From NCBI GenBank assembly GCA_016650445.1, contig JAENVS010000041.1, positions 83,316-147,315 on the forward strand: a stretch of 64,000 bases of DNA. Reading direction: 5' to 3'. Numbering within the stretch: position 1 is the stretch's first letter; every line of letters begins with the position of its first letter. Positions 7,199 through 16,235 of the stretch are shown in pieces. Source of the stretch: Frankiaceae bacterium (GTDB lineage Bacteria; Actinomycetota; Actinomycetes; Mycobacteriales; SCTD01). Position numbers and translations under genes: made by a program. The notes beneath the pieces were generated by a model that was given only the letters and a program-made list of their open reading frames with translations, was not told the origin of the DNA and did no database searches.

Positions 7199-8569
7199 AT
7201 GCGTTCGATCCTTGACCGGCTGGAAGCGGCGACCGATGCCCTCGCGTCGGTCTCCGCTGCCGGCCTGCCGGTCGACGGGTTGCAGGAGCTCGTCGCCCGG
7301 ACGTCAGTGCTGGCATCGCGCTTGACCGGGATCGGGTCGCGGGCGGTCGGTGAGCTCCAGGTCCGCGGCGGGGGGCAGGTCCCCGACCCGGCCGTCGCCG
7401 GTGCGGCCTGTCCGTTGCCGGCGTGGCTGCGGTCCGTGGCGAAGGTCAGCGGTACCGAGGCGGGTCGTCAGGTCCGCACCTCGGTGGCGCTGCGGGAGCT
7501 CCCGGCGGTCGCCCAGGCGGTCGTGGACGGGCAGATCAGCCCCGAGCACGGACGCGTGCTGACCCGGCTGGTCGGCAAGATCGAGCTTGGCGCGCTTCTC
7601 GAGAGTCAGCCGCAGCTCATCGAGGTCGCCCGGCGCACTGACCCCGACGAGCTCGCCCAGTACGTGCGGCATCTGCTCGCCACCTGGTGCGAACCCGATC
7701 TCGACGCCGAGGAGGCGAGCGCGGAGGACCGCCGGTTCCTGCAGCTGCGCAACACCCACAACGGCTCCTGGCGCGGGATCTTCGAGCTCCCCGACGCCGA
7801 CATGGAGGTCCTGCGCACCGCCCTCGAACCGTTGGCCCGCCGCGACGGCGACAGCGACACCCGCCCGGCAGGGCAGCGCCGCGCCGACGCCCTGACCGAC
7901 ATCGCCGGCCTCGCGCTGCGCCACGCCGACCTCCCCGACGCCGGCGGCCACCGACCCGTCCTGACCTACCTCGTCCCGGCGACCTGGACCGACCTCGGCG
8001 CCGCGCTCCAGCGGCTCCACGCCGACGTCCTCGCCTCGATCGACCCACTCGCCTTGCCCGCTGGGCTTGCACGTGCCCTAGACGACCCTGCCCTGCACGG
8101 AATCGTCGGCGCGGGCGGCGCGGGTGGCACGGGTGGCACGGGTGGCTTCATGGTCGACCTCGACGGACATCCCGGCCGCGACTGCGCTACCGGACCGTGG
8201 ACCGGACCAGCCACCCGCGCCCGCATCGACACCTTGCTGTGCGACGCGCGGGTCCAGCGGGTCGTGCTCGGCGAGGACGGACAGGTCCTCAGCCTGTCGA
8301 CGACCACCGACGTCATCACCGCCGCCCAACGCCGCGCCGTCGCCGCCCGCGACCGCTGCTGCACCGCCAAGGGCTGCACCCGACCCCCCGCGTTCTGCGA
8401 CGTCCACCACCTCTGGGCACGCGAAGACGGCGGCCCCACCGACATCGACAACCTCGTGCTCCTATGCCGCAGACATCACGTCATGTGGCACCGCCAGCTC
8501 CTCACCCTCACCGACCTACGCGTCCCCTGGAAACGCCTCCCCCAGCCCCGAGCACCCGACCTGGCATGA
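7199..8569 (+). CDS. 13E12/DUF222-family HNH endonuclease-like protein
   Basis: A 456-residue protein of the actinobacterial REP13E12 type: an N-terminal helical DUF222 domain (about residues 1-290), a glycine-rich linker GAGGAGGTGGTGG (about 305-320), and a C-terminal HNH nuclease domain. The latter has CTAKGCTRPPAFCDVHHL, then GGPTDIDNLVLLCRRHH, with paired cysteines and the HH...N...H metal/catalytic set intact. An ATG 66 bases upstream is in frame, but the ATG at 7199 gives the usual family N-terminus. These genes are often multicopy and scattered, and their function (mobile or defence) is unknown. It is unrelated to the steroid genes. Confidence 0.85.
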   Translation: MRSILDRLEAATDALASVSAAGLPVDGLQELVARTSVLASRLTGIGSRAVGELQVRGGGQVPDPAVAGAACPLPAWLRSVAKVSGTEAGRQVRTSVALRELPAVAQAVVDGQISPEHGRVLTRLVGKIELGALLESQPQLIEVARRTDPDELAQYVRHLLATWCEPDLDAEEASAEDRRFLQLRNTHNGSWRGIFELPDADMEVLRTALEPLARRDGDSDTRPAGQRRADALTDIAGLALRHADLPDAGGHRPVLTYLVPATWTDLGAALQRLHADVLASIDPLALPAGLARALDDPALHGIVGAGGAGGTGGTGGFMVDLDGHPGRDCATGPWTGPATRARIDTLLCDARVQRVVLGEDGQVLSLSTTTDVITAAQRRAVAARDRCCTAKGCTRPPAFCDVHHLWAREDGGPTDIDNLVLLCRRHHVMWHRQLLTLTDLRVPWKRLPQPRAPDLA

Positions 8570-8617
8570 CCCCGGGTTCCCGGGCATCGCTGAGAGGCCG
8601 TCGCTAGGTTGATCCGC

Positions 8618-8944
8618 ATGATCGAGCGGATCACGCCGGAGCAGTTCCACGCTGCCGACGGCGTCGGGGACTGGCGGGTGGTGGGCGGTGTCGCACGCGC
8701 GAGCTTTCGCACTGGCTCCTTCGCCGCCGGAGTCGCGCTGGTCAACCGCATCGCCGAGCTGAGCGAAGCGGCGGACCACCACCCCGACATCGACCTGCGC
8801 TACAGCTCCGTGTCGGTGCACCTGATCACCCACCACGTCCAGGGCCTGAGCATGCGCGACGTCGAGCTCGCCCGGGCGATCTCCATCGCGGCTCGCGAGA
8901 TGGGTGTGCCGGCAGACAACACTGCCGTCGCCGTCGACGAGTGA
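8618..8944 (+). CDS. Pterin-4a-carbinolamine dehydratase
   Basis: A 108-residue protein from the ATG at 8618 (a TTG at 8609 is in frame). It has the family core DHHPDIDLRYSSVSVHLITH, holding the catalytic histidines of the PCD/DCoH fold; its length is typical. The enzyme recycles 4a-hydroxytetrahydropterin after aromatic amino acid hydroxylation and acts in the cytoplasm. No hydroxylase gene is nearby. Its stop overlaps the next start as GTGA. Confidence 0.85.
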   Translation: MIERITPEQFHAADGVGDWRVVGGVARASFRTGSFAAGVALVNRIAELSEAADHHPDIDLRYSSVSVHLITHHVQGLSMRDVELARAISIAAREMGVPADNTAVAVDE

Positions 8945-9366
8945 GCCGGGGGTACCGCACCTGGCGATGGGCGGCGGTCTGCGTCTACCTCGTGGTGATC
9001 GCGCTGTTCACGCTGACGCCGCGTCGTGGCACGTCCGGTGCCGTGACGCCCAACTTCGCGCCGTTGGACAGCCTCATCGCGCTCTTCAGGTGGCAGACGC
9101 GGCGGGGGGTCGTCACGAACATCACCGGCAACCTCCTGCTGTTCGCGCCGCTGGCCGTCCTGCTGCGCGTGCTCATCACCCGATCCGCTACCCGGGTGCT
9201 CATCGTGGTCATGGCCGCGAGCGTTGCCGTGGAAGCAGTGCAGGGACTCGGCTGGACCGACGGCAGGCATGCGAACGTCGACGACGTCCTGCTCAACGTC
9301 GCCGGAGCGGCCATCGCCCTCGGCATCCGCCGACTGTTGCGCGACCCCCCGTTCGGCTCGAACTGA
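8941..9366 (+). CDS. VanZ-like membrane protein
   Basis: A 141-residue protein with about four hydrophobic segments (residues 10-25, 60-80, 85-105, 120-132). The VanZ signature is present: NITGNLLLFAPLAVLL, EAVQGLGWTDGR and NVDDVLLNVAGAAIALG. VanZ-family proteins are integral membrane proteins of mostly unknown role; VanZ itself gives low-level teicoplanin resistance. The GTG overlaps the previous stop, so it is co-transcribed with the pterin dehydratase. A strong hairpin follows. Confidence 0.82.
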   Translation: MSRGYRTWRWAAVCVYLVVIALFTLTPRRGTSGAVTPNFAPLDSLIALFRWQTRRGVVTNITGNLLLFAPLAVLLRVLITRSATRVLIVVMAASVAVEAVQGLGWTDGRHANVDDVLLNVAGAAIALGIRRLLRDPPFGSN

Positions 9367-9376
9367 CGATAGGAGT

Positions 9377-9397
9377 TGACGCCCAGCGCGGGCGTCA
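9377..9397 (+). terminator. Hairpin terminator after the VanZ-like gene
   Basis: TGACGCCC (9377-9384) and GGGCGTCA (9390-9397) form a perfect 8-bp stem with a 5-nt loop, 11 bases after the stop. There is no T tract, but the GC-rich stem is typical of actinobacterial terminators. Confidence 0.6.
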
Positions 9398-9561
9398 GGC
9401 CAGCGAAGCAGACCGCTCCCAGTTTCGAGAGCGTGTGCAGTAGGCGGCGTGAATCGCCAAGGCCCGCGACGACTACCCGTTCCTTCTCGACGCGGCGTCA
9501 TCGCCGGAGGGCTCCCCAAGCCGAAGCCGAAGTTCGCCGCCCGCGTTCGCTCCGTCCGGGT

Positions 9562-10038
9562 TCACAGGGCCTTACGAAGTAGGGCGCCTGGCGAAGCGAC
9601 GCGAACGGTCGCTCCACTCGTCTCCGTGTACTCGTACTCGTCCATGTGCGTTCCGGCGACGGTGTACCCCTCACGAACGTAGAGGTCACGGGCGCGAGGG
9701 TTGTCGTCGTCAACTGCCATCTCGATAGCAGGACAGCCGTGCAGCCTGGCCCGATCCTCCGCCTCCGCCAGGACATGTCGTCCGATGCCGCGGCGACGGA
9801 AGTCAGGGTGGACCGAGAACATCCACAGCCAGGCTGACCCATCCGCGTTGTGCGTCCAGTCCACGACTGCCTTGCCCACGACATGCCCGTCAACGACGGC
9901 GACGAGGAAGCAGACCTCACCCGCGCCCGCTCGGACCGCCTGCTCCCGCCAGGCAGCCCGGAGGTGCTCGGTGGCGGCCCAGGTCATTCGGCCGACGTCG
10001 GACGCGTCCCCGTCACGCACGACAACTGGGTCAGCCAC
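9562..10038 (-). CDS. GNAT-family N-acetyltransferase
   Basis: 158 residues from a GTG at 10038, chosen because the acetyltransferase fold begins just after it (PVVVRDGDASDVGRM). Motif A, the acetyl-CoA pyrophosphate loop, is clear as HPDFRRRGIGRHVLAEAE. It is followed by IEMAVDDDNPRARDLYVREGY, the usual beta5-alpha4 segment. An upstream in-frame extension to 10131 has no homology I recognise. The substrate is unknown. It converges on the VanZ terminator, separated by about 165 bases without recognisable features. Confidence 0.82.
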   Translation of the reverse strand: MADPVVVRDGDASDVGRMTWAATEHLRAAWREQAVRAGAGEVCFLVAVVDGHVVGKAVVDWTHNADGSAWLWMFSVHPDFRRRGIGRHVLAEAEDRARLHGCPAIEMAVDDDNPRARDLYVREGYTVAGTHMDEYEYTETSGATVRVASPGALLRKAL

Positions 10039-10241
10039 GGTCGCAACCGTGCCGGAGCCGGGTCGGTCTGGCAACCAGCGCACGCGCTGCGTGCCAGGTC
10101 TCACTGGGAAGCTCACGCCCGCGCACCTCAACGAACGCCTATCAACCGTGCATCTCCAGTTCGAGCCGAAATGCTCGCGACCCAGAGGAAGGTGACGCGG
10201 AGCCGGGGATACGCGACCATTGTCCCGACTTGGGGGGTCGC

Positions 10242-13200
10242 ATGGGGAGCACAGGGACGGCGACAGTGATGTTCACCGACCTCGTCGACTCGACTGGCGT
10301 CCGGTCCCGACTGGGCGACGACGCCGCCGACAGCCTTCGGCGTACGCACGACTCGCTCCTGCGCGGCAGGGTCGCCGCCCACGGCGGCACGCTCGTGAAG
10401 TGGCTCGGTGACGGTGGCATGGCCACCTTCGCCTCGGCATCCGAGGCGGTGGCGGCCGCAGTCGCAACCCAGCAGGAGGTCGACCTCCACAACCGCCGAT
10501 CGCCGGGGCAGCGACTCGAGGTCCGCATCGGGCTGAGCGCCGGCGACGTGCTGTGGGAAGCCGACGACTGCTTCGGCCGGCCGGTCATCGAGGCATCCCG
10601 GCTGTGTGCCGAGGCCGCCCCCGCCCAGGTGCTCGCCTCCGACGTCGTGCGGCTACTCGCCCGGTCGGACGACGGTGCCGGGTTCCGCAGCTGTGGCCCG
10701 AAGGAGCTCAAGGGGCTGGACCGCCCGGTGGAGACCCATGAGGTGACCTGGGAACCGCTGGCGGTGATCCCGGTCGTGTCAGGACAGCCCGAGCTCCCCC
10801 AGCTCCTCGGCGGTCGCGGGCTGCTGCGGTTCACCGGCCGCGACGGCCAGATGACCGACGCGCAGCAGGTCTGGAAGCAGGCCGTCACGGGCGATCGGCA
10901 GGCACTACTGCTCTCGGGTGAGCCGGGGATCGGCAAGACCCGGCTGGCCGGTGAGATCGCGCTCGAGGCGCACCGGCAGGGCGCAACGGTGCTCTACGGC
11001 CGCTGCGAGGAGAACCTCGGCGCGCCGTACCAGCCCTTCGCCGAGTCCCTGGACCACCTGCTGCAGTCGCTGCCCCGCGATCTCCTGCCCGATCAGCTCG
11101 GTCGCTACCCGGAGGAGCTCGCGCGCCTGACCCCCCTCGTGGCGGAACGCGTCCAGGGACTGGCGCCGCCGCTGAGCTCCGACGCCGAGACCGAGCGGTA
11201 TCGGTTGTTCGAGGCGATCGCGTCATGCCTGTCCGCGGCGTCGACCGCGCGCGGCCTGGTGCTCGTGCTCGACGACCTGCACTGGGCGGCCCGCCCCACC
11301 CTCACGCTCTTGCAGCACGTGCTGCACGCGACCGCCGGTGCGCGGCTCCTGCTGATCTGCACCTACCGCGACACCGACCTCAGCCGCACCCACCCGCTGA
11401 GCGCTCTGCTTGCCGACCTCCGTCGCTCTCCCGGAGTCACCCGCGTCGCACTAGGCGGGCTCGATCGCGACGGCGTCGCCCAGCTGGTCGCCCAGGCGGC
11501 CGGGCACGACCTCGACCCGGACGGCGAGTCACTGGCCACCGCCGTCCACGCCGAGACCGAGGGCAACCCGTTCTTCGTCGGCGAGGTGCTACGCCACCTG
11601 CGGGAGACGCGGGCCATCTACGTGCAGGACGGCCGTTGGGTCTCGGACCTGACCGTCGCGCAGATCGGCATCCCGGAAGGGATCCGCGAGGTCGTGGGTC
11701 GCCGCCTCGACCACCTCTCTGCCGACGCCAACACCGTGCTCCCGGTCGCAGCGGTGATCGGTCGCGACTTCCACCTCGAGCTCCTCGCGCGGGTCTGCGA
11801 CCTGCCCGAGGACGTGGTCGTGACCGGGCTCGACGAGGCGTCGCGATCGCGGCTGCTGGAGGAGACCGGCGTCGGCTGCTACCGGTTCTCGCACGCGCTG
11901 GTGCGGTCGACGCTCTACGAGGAGCTCAGCGCCACCCGACGGGCTCGTGTGCACGCCAGGGTCGCCAGCGAGCTCGAGCGGAGCGCGCCGGACGACGCGA
12001 TCGCCTTGTCCCACCACTACGCCGAGGCAAGTGTCGCCGGCGACCTGCGCAAGGCGGCGGCGTACAGCCACCTGGCCGGCGACCAGGCCATGGAGCAGCT
12101 CGCGCACGACCAGGCCGTCGGCTACTACGCGCAGGCGCTGGAGCTCGTCGCCGACGCCGCGGATGTCCCACCGGGGACGCGCGCCGAGACGCTGCTGGCA
12201 CTCGGCGAGGCACAGCGGCGCAACGGTGATCCGGCCTTCCGCGAGACGCTGCTGAGGGCTGCCCGGCTGGCCTCCGAGACCGACGACACCGAGCGGGTCG
12301 TGCGCGCGGCACTCGCGAACAGCCGCGGCTTCTGGAGCATGGCGGGTCAGGTCGACCGCGAGCGGATGGCCGTCCTGGAGGAGGCGCTCGCCCGCATCGG
12401 GCCCGCCGACACCGCGGACCGCGCGCGCCTGCTGGGCCGGCTCGCCAGCGAGCTGATGTTCACCGACGACCGGCCGTTGCGGGAGCGGCTCAGCGACGAG
12501 GCCATGACCGTGGCCCGGAACTCAGGCGACCTGACGGCCCTCGCCGACGTGCTCGCCGAAGGCGGTCCCGCCAACTACACGCCCTGGTCGGTCCACCGGG
12601 CCGACGCCGCCATGCGCGAGCTGCTCGAGCTGGTGCCGTCGCTGGGCGATCCGTACCGCGAGGCCATCGCCCACCTGTGGTCCTACATCGTCGCGGTGTT
12701 CGTCGGCGACGACCGGGCCGCAAGCGATGCCCAGCTGGAGGCCGCGGTCCGGATCGGGAAGGACCTCGGGCAGCCGACCGTGCAGTGGCTGACGACGTTC
12801 TGGCGCGCGACTCAGGCGCAGACCGAGGGCCGCAGCACCGACGCGCTCGCCCTCGCGGAGCAGGCGCTGGCCATGGGGCAGGCGAGCGGTCAGCCGGACG
12901 CCTGGACCTGGTACGCCGGTCAGCTGACCACGGTCTACCGGGAGCAGGGCCGACTCGGCGACCTCGTCGACGCCATCGAGCAGGAGGTCACGACGCATCC
13001 CGGCCTGCCGGCCTGGCAGATCGTGTTCGCCCAGGCCCTGTGCGAGGTCGGTCGGACCGACGAGGCCCGGGTCATCGTGCACCGGTTCGTCGACGTCCCG
13101 ACGCGCGAGCTGCACCTGCCGGAGGACGTCCTCTGGATCTTCAGCGTGGCAGCGCTCGCAGACCTCTGCGCGCGGCTCGACGAGACGGACGCACTCGCGC

Positions 13201-13526
13201 TGCTGTACGACGAGCTGCTGCCCTTCCGGCACCTGACCGTGCATGGCGGCGTCGCGTTCTACGGCAGCGCGGAGCACCACCTGGGGGCCGCCGCCGCCGC
13301 CCTCCACCGCGAGAACGACGCGATCGAGCACCTGGAGCGGGCGGTCGGCGCGCATGAGCGCCTGGGGGCGCGCTTCTTCCTGGGGCTCTCGCACGCCGAG
13401 CTCGCTGGGTTGCTGTCGCGGCGCGGCGCGCCCGGCGACGCGGAACGTGCCTCGACATCGGCGCAGACCGCCCGCGCGCTCGCGGAGGAGACCGGCGGGG
13501 CGACGATTCTGCGCGCACTGCCCTGA
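10242..13526 (+). CDS. Class III nucleotide cyclase-domain / AAA ATPase / TPR regulator
   Basis: A 1094-residue protein. Residues 5-170 are a class III cyclase domain with both metal-binding aspartates (D13 in FTDLVDST, D57 in LGDGGM) and K53, but the usual transition-state Asn-Arg segment reads PVIEASRL, so Asn appears replaced and activity is uncertain. Residues 190-480 are an ATPase with P-loop GEPGIGKTR (226-234) and Walker-B-like LVLVLDDLHWA. The rest is helical TPR-like repeats. No LuxR HTH is present at the C-terminus. The ATG at 10242 follows a G-rich RBS. Such CyaA/ATPase/TPR proteins are common actinobacterial signal sensors. The target here is unknown. Confidence 0.85.
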   Translation: MGSTGTATVMFTDLVDSTGVRSRLGDDAADSLRRTHDSLLRGRVAAHGGTLVKWLGDGGMATFASASEAVAAAVATQQEVDLHNRRSPGQRLEVRIGLSAGDVLWEADDCFGRPVIEASRLCAEAAPAQVLASDVVRLLARSDDGAGFRSCGPKELKGLDRPVETHEVTWEPLAVIPVVSGQPELPQLLGGRGLLRFTGRDGQMTDAQQVWKQAVTGDRQALLLSGEPGIGKTRLAGEIALEAHRQGATVLYGRCEENLGAPYQPFAESLDHLLQSLPRDLLPDQLGRYPEELARLTPLVAERVQGLAPPLSSDAETERYRLFEAIASCLSAASTARGLVLVLDDLHWAARPTLTLLQHVLHATAGARLLLICTYRDTDLSRTHPLSALLADLRRSPGVTRVALGGLDRDGVAQLVAQAAGHDLDPDGESLATAVHAETEGNPFFVGEVLRHLRETRAIYVQDGRWVSDLTVAQIGIPEGIREVVGRRLDHLSADANTVLPVAAVIGRDFHLELLARVCDLPEDVVVTGLDEASRSRLLEETGVGCYRFSHALVRSTLYEELSATRRARVHARVASELERSAPDDAIALSHHYAEASVAGDLRKAAAYSHLAGDQAMEQLAHDQAVGYYAQALELVADAADVPPGTRAETLLALGEAQRRNGDPAFRETLLRAARLASETDDTERVVRAALANSRGFWSMAGQVDRERMAVLEEALARIGPADTADRARLLGRLASELMFTDDRPLRERLSDEAMTVARNSGDLTALADVLAEGGPANYTPWSVHRADAAMRELLELVPSLGDPYREAIAHLWSYIVAVFVGDDRAASDAQLEAAVRIGKDLGQPTVQWLTTFWRATQAQTEGRSTDALALAEQALAMGQASGQPDAWTWYAGQLTTVYREQGRLGDLVDAIEQEVTTHPGLPAWQIVFAQALCEVGRTDEARVIVHRFVDVPTRELHLPEDVLWIFSVAALADLCARLDETDALALLYDELLPFRHLTVHGGVAFYGSAEHHLGAAAAALHRENDAIEHLERAVGAHERLGARFFLGLSHAELAGLLSRRGAPGDAERASTSAQTARALAEETGGATILRALP

Positions 13527-13596
13527 CCGACAGCCGCTCGAGGCTCGCGATGTTCGCTGGTAGCGGCGGAGCCCGAGGCGCGGGAGGCTCTCGCTC

Positions 13597-14373
13597 GTGT
13601 CCTCAATCCACCCATCACGGCTGTGCCTTGCCACGGCAGGGTTGCTCGTTGCGCTGTCGGCTTGTGCGGACGGATCCGGGACTCTCAGCTCGCCGACTCA
13701 CGAACCGAGCGCCGGCGCGACGTGTGACGTTCTGGACGTCCAGGCAGTAGTGCCCGAGGGGTGGAGCCCCGACCTGCTGCCAGGACCGGGCGGCGGGGGT
13801 GCCGGCCCTTCGCTCGGTCACTGGTCGGGCGGAGACGGCCGTTTCGTGGAGCTCACCGAGGGCGGACCGATGTACGCGCTCTCGGAGCCGTTGCGCCCGC
13901 TCGTGGTCCTCGACCGTCCCGCCGTCGGAAGTGCGGTCCACGAGGGATTCGGCGTCGAGTTCGACGCCTGCGGGGAGCAGTACGGACTCACCGGTTTCGG
14001 CCTGCGGGGGCCAGAGCTCTACGCGCTTGCGGAGTCGCTGCACTTCGCCAAGCAACCAGGATCCGCGCAAGGACCGTTCGACCCGCAGTGCACCGACCGA
14101 CCGGTCCGGCCGCACTACGTCGTCCTCACCTGCGCCGACGCCGGCAGCACGGCCGACAAGCTCTCCTGGTCCAGCTGGGGCGGGGAGGAGGCGACGGCTA
14201 GCGGCCTGCTCATCGAGAACGACTGCGACCCGACCTGCGTCGGCGGCACGAAGCGGGACTACAAGGCGACGTTCCGCTTCTACGGTCGACGCGCGGGACG
14301 TTTCACCACCGTCGACATCACGTTCACGACATCCGGTCCGGGCGGGCAGCGTCGGCGGACCTCGTACCTCTGA
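13597..14373 (+). CDS. Putative lipoprotein of unknown function
   Basis: A 258-residue protein from a GTG at 13597. The N-terminus is a lipoprotein signal (LCLATAGLLVALSAC) with lipobox LSAC, cleavage before Cys23, so it should be anchored outside the cytoplasmic membrane. The mature part has four or more further cysteines (CDVLDV, DACGEQ, DPQCTD, CDPTCVGG), which suggests disulfides, and no family I recognise. Its stop lies 11 bases from the convergent fadA6 stop. Confidence 0.65.
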   Translation: MSSIHPSRLCLATAGLLVALSACADGSGTLSSPTHEPSAGATCDVLDVQAVVPEGWSPDLLPGPGGGGAGPSLGHWSGGDGRFVELTEGGPMYALSEPLRPLVVLDRPAVGSAVHEGFGVEFDACGEQYGLTGFGLRGPELYALAESLHFAKQPGSAQGPFDPQCTDRPVRPHYVVLTCADAGSTADKLSWSSWGGEEATASGLLIENDCDPTCVGGTKRDYKATFRFYGRRAGRFTTVDITFTTSGPGGQRRRTSYL

Positions 14374-14377
14374 CGGC

Positions 14378-14394
14378 AGCGGCTCAGAGCCGCT
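14378..14394. terminator. Palindrome between convergent lipoprotein gene and fadA6
   Basis: AGCGGCTC (14378-14385) and GAGCCGCT (14387-14394) form a perfect inverted repeat around one base, overlapping the fadA6 stop. It could serve both strands as a terminator with a shortened stem. The single-base spacer makes this uncertain. Confidence 0.4.
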
Positions 14395-15535
14395 CGAGGA
14401 TCGTGACGTTCGCCTGTCCGCCGCCCTCGCACATCGTCTGCAAGCCGTAGCGCCCACCGGTCCGCTCGAGCTCGTGCAGCAGGGTCGTCATGAGCCGCGC
14501 ACCCGTGGCGCCGAGCGGGTGCCCGAGTGCGATGCCGCCGCCGTTGACGTTGACCTTCGCGAGGTCGGCTCCGGTCTCGCGCTGCCAGGCGAGTACGACG
14601 GAGGCGAACGCCTCGTTGATCTCGATGAGGTCGATGTCGTCGATCGACATCCCGGTCTTCTTCAGCGCATGGGCCGTCGCAGGGATCGGCGCCGTGAGCA
14701 TCAGCACCGGGTCGGCTCCACGCACCGACAGGTGGTGGATCCGCGCCCGCGGCGTCAGCCCGTGCTCCCGGACAGCGGCTTCCGAGGCGACCAGCAGCGC
14801 AGCCGCCCCGTCGGTGATCTGGCTCGCCACGGCGGCCGTCACGCGGCCACCGTCGAGCAGCGGCTTGAGCGACGCCATCTTCTCGAGCGACGTGTCGCGG
14901 CGCGGCCCCAGGTCCTGGGTGACCTCGCCGTACGGCTCGATCTCCTTGCTGAAGCGACCCTCGTCCATCGCTGCCAGGGCGCGGCGGTGGCTCTCCAGAG
15001 CGAACGCCTCCATCTCCGCGCGCGAGATGTCCCACTGCGATGCGATCGCGTCGGCCGACGCGAACTGCGAGAGCGGCTCGGTGCCGTAACGCGCCCGCCA
15101 GCCGACTGATCCGGTGAACGGCTCGTCGAAGCCGTACTGCTGACCGGCGATCATGGCCGACGAGATCGGGATCGCGCTCATGTTCTGCACACCGCCGGCG
15201 ACCACGAGGTCCGCCGTACCGCTCATCACGGCCTGTGCGGCGAAGTGCACGGCCTGCTGCGACGACCCGCACTGCCGATCGACGGTGACTCCCGGCACCT
15301 CTTCGGGCAGTCCGGCAGCGAGCCAGCACGTGCGGGCGATGTCGCCGGCCTGCGGGCCGATCGTGTCGACGCAGCCGAAGATCACGTCGTCGACGGCCGA
15401 CGGGTCGACACCCGAGCGTGTCATCAGCGCGCTGAGCACGTGCGCACCGAGATCAGCCGGGTGGACGCCGGACAGTCCGCCGCCGCGGCGCGTGACAGGC
15501 GAGCGGACCGCTTCGACGAGATAGGCCTCAGGCAC
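14384..15535 (-). CDS. fadA6: Acetyl-CoA acyltransferase (thiolase) FadA6
   Basis: A 383-residue thiolase. The nucleophile region is VTVDRQCGSSQQAVHFAAQAVM, the second motif EINEAFASVV and the C-terminal GGGIALGHPLGATGARL plus CEGGGQAN supply the catalytic His and Cys. It closely matches FadA6 (Rv3556c), which cleaves the last CoA-thioester in ring C/D degradation. The GTG at 15535 starts at the same point as mycobacterial FadA6 and overlaps the preceding SDR stop; a TTG at 15547 is an alternative. It is the last gene of the kstD operon, so here it sits behind a KstR rather than a KstR2 operator. Confidence 0.9.
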   Translation of the reverse strand: MPEAYLVEAVRSPVTRRGGGLSGVHPADLGAHVLSALMTRSGVDPSAVDDVIFGCVDTIGPQAGDIARTCWLAAGLPEEVPGVTVDRQCGSSQQAVHFAAQAVMSGTADLVVAGGVQNMSAIPISSAMIAGQQYGFDEPFTGSVGWRARYGTEPLSQFASADAIASQWDISRAEMEAFALESHRRALAAMDEGRFSKEIEPYGEVTQDLGPRRDTSLEKMASLKPLLDGGRVTAAVASQITDGAAALLVASEAAVREHGLTPRARIHHLSVRGADPVLMLTAPIPATAHALKKTGMSIDDIDLIEINEAFASVVLAWQRETGADLAKVNVNGGGIALGHPLGATGARLMTTLLHELERTGGRYGLQTMCEGGGQANVTILERL

Positions 15536-16235
15536 CGGTGTCTCCAACCGTCATGAAGGCGGGGACCTCTCCGCCGCCGTCGACGTACAAGTCTGCGCCG
15601 GTGATGAAGCGCGCCTCGGGTGCGCACAGCATGAGGCACGCGGCGGCGATGTCGGAAGGCTGAGCCAGCCGTCCCATCGGGATCGTCGCCTCGACGCCGG
15701 CGGCGTACGAGTCCCCTTCAGTGCGCACGAGCCCAGGTGTGACCTGGTTGACGCGCACTTTCGGAGCCCACTCCAGCGCGAGGCTGCGCGTGAGCACCGC
15801 GAGCCCGGCCTTGGCGGCGTTGTACGCCGACGTCCCGGGCGCCGGCCGACGGGCCGCGACGCTGCCGATGTTGACGATCGTGCCGCCCTCGTCCTGCTGC
15901 TGCATCACGGCGTTGGCGGCCTGCGCGACGTAGAACGGCGCGAGCAGGTTCAACGCCACGACCCGCTCCGCGAGTCGCGGGCTCATGGTCGCGGCGTCGG
16001 CGTACGGGCTGCCGCCGGCGTTGTTGATGACGACATCGAGCCGCCCGTGGCGTTCGACGATGCCGCGCACGAGGTCGTCGACCGCGGACGGGTCGCGGAC
16101 GTCGCAGACGAGAGCGTCGCCGGTGGCCTTCCGGCTGCACACCACGACGTCGGCACCGGCGTCGGCGAAGGCCGCGGCGATGCCCGCGCCGACGCCGCGC
16201 GTGCCGCCGGTGACGAGGACGACGCTGCCCTTCAG
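15528..16235 (-). CDS. SDR-family oxidoreductase of the steroid cluster
   Basis: About 235 residues of a classical short-chain dehydrogenase: cofactor loop VTGGTRGVGAG, NNAGG, catalytic Ser in IGSVAARR, YNAAK (Tyr and Lys), and C-terminal TGADLYVDGGGEVP. No ATG, GTG or TTG lies at the right place. The fold begins at a CTG at 16235 whose TGA overlaps the kstD stop, so translation is probably coupled from this unusual start. A GTG further upstream would add about 30 unrelated residues. Lying between kstD and fadA6, it probably acts on a hydroxyacyl-CoA or ring-hydroxyl intermediate. The exact step is unknown. Confidence 0.8.
   Translation of the reverse strand: MKGSVVLVTGGTRGVGAGIAAAFADAGADVVVCSRKATGDALVCDVRDPSAVDDLVRGIVERHGRLDVVINNAGGSPYADAATMSPRLAERVVALNLLAPFYVAQAANAVMQQQDEGGTIVNIGSVAARRPAPGTSAYNAAKAGLAVLTRSLALEWAPKVRVNQVTPGLVRTEGDSYAAGVEATIPMGRLAQPSDIAAACLMLCAPEARFITGADLYVDGGGEVPAFMTVGDTGA

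Noticed and set aside
8110..8150. Short tandem GGC/GGT-rich repeats as possible CRISPR or satellite
   Set aside because: They encode the in-frame Gly linker of the HNH protein; no spacers exist.
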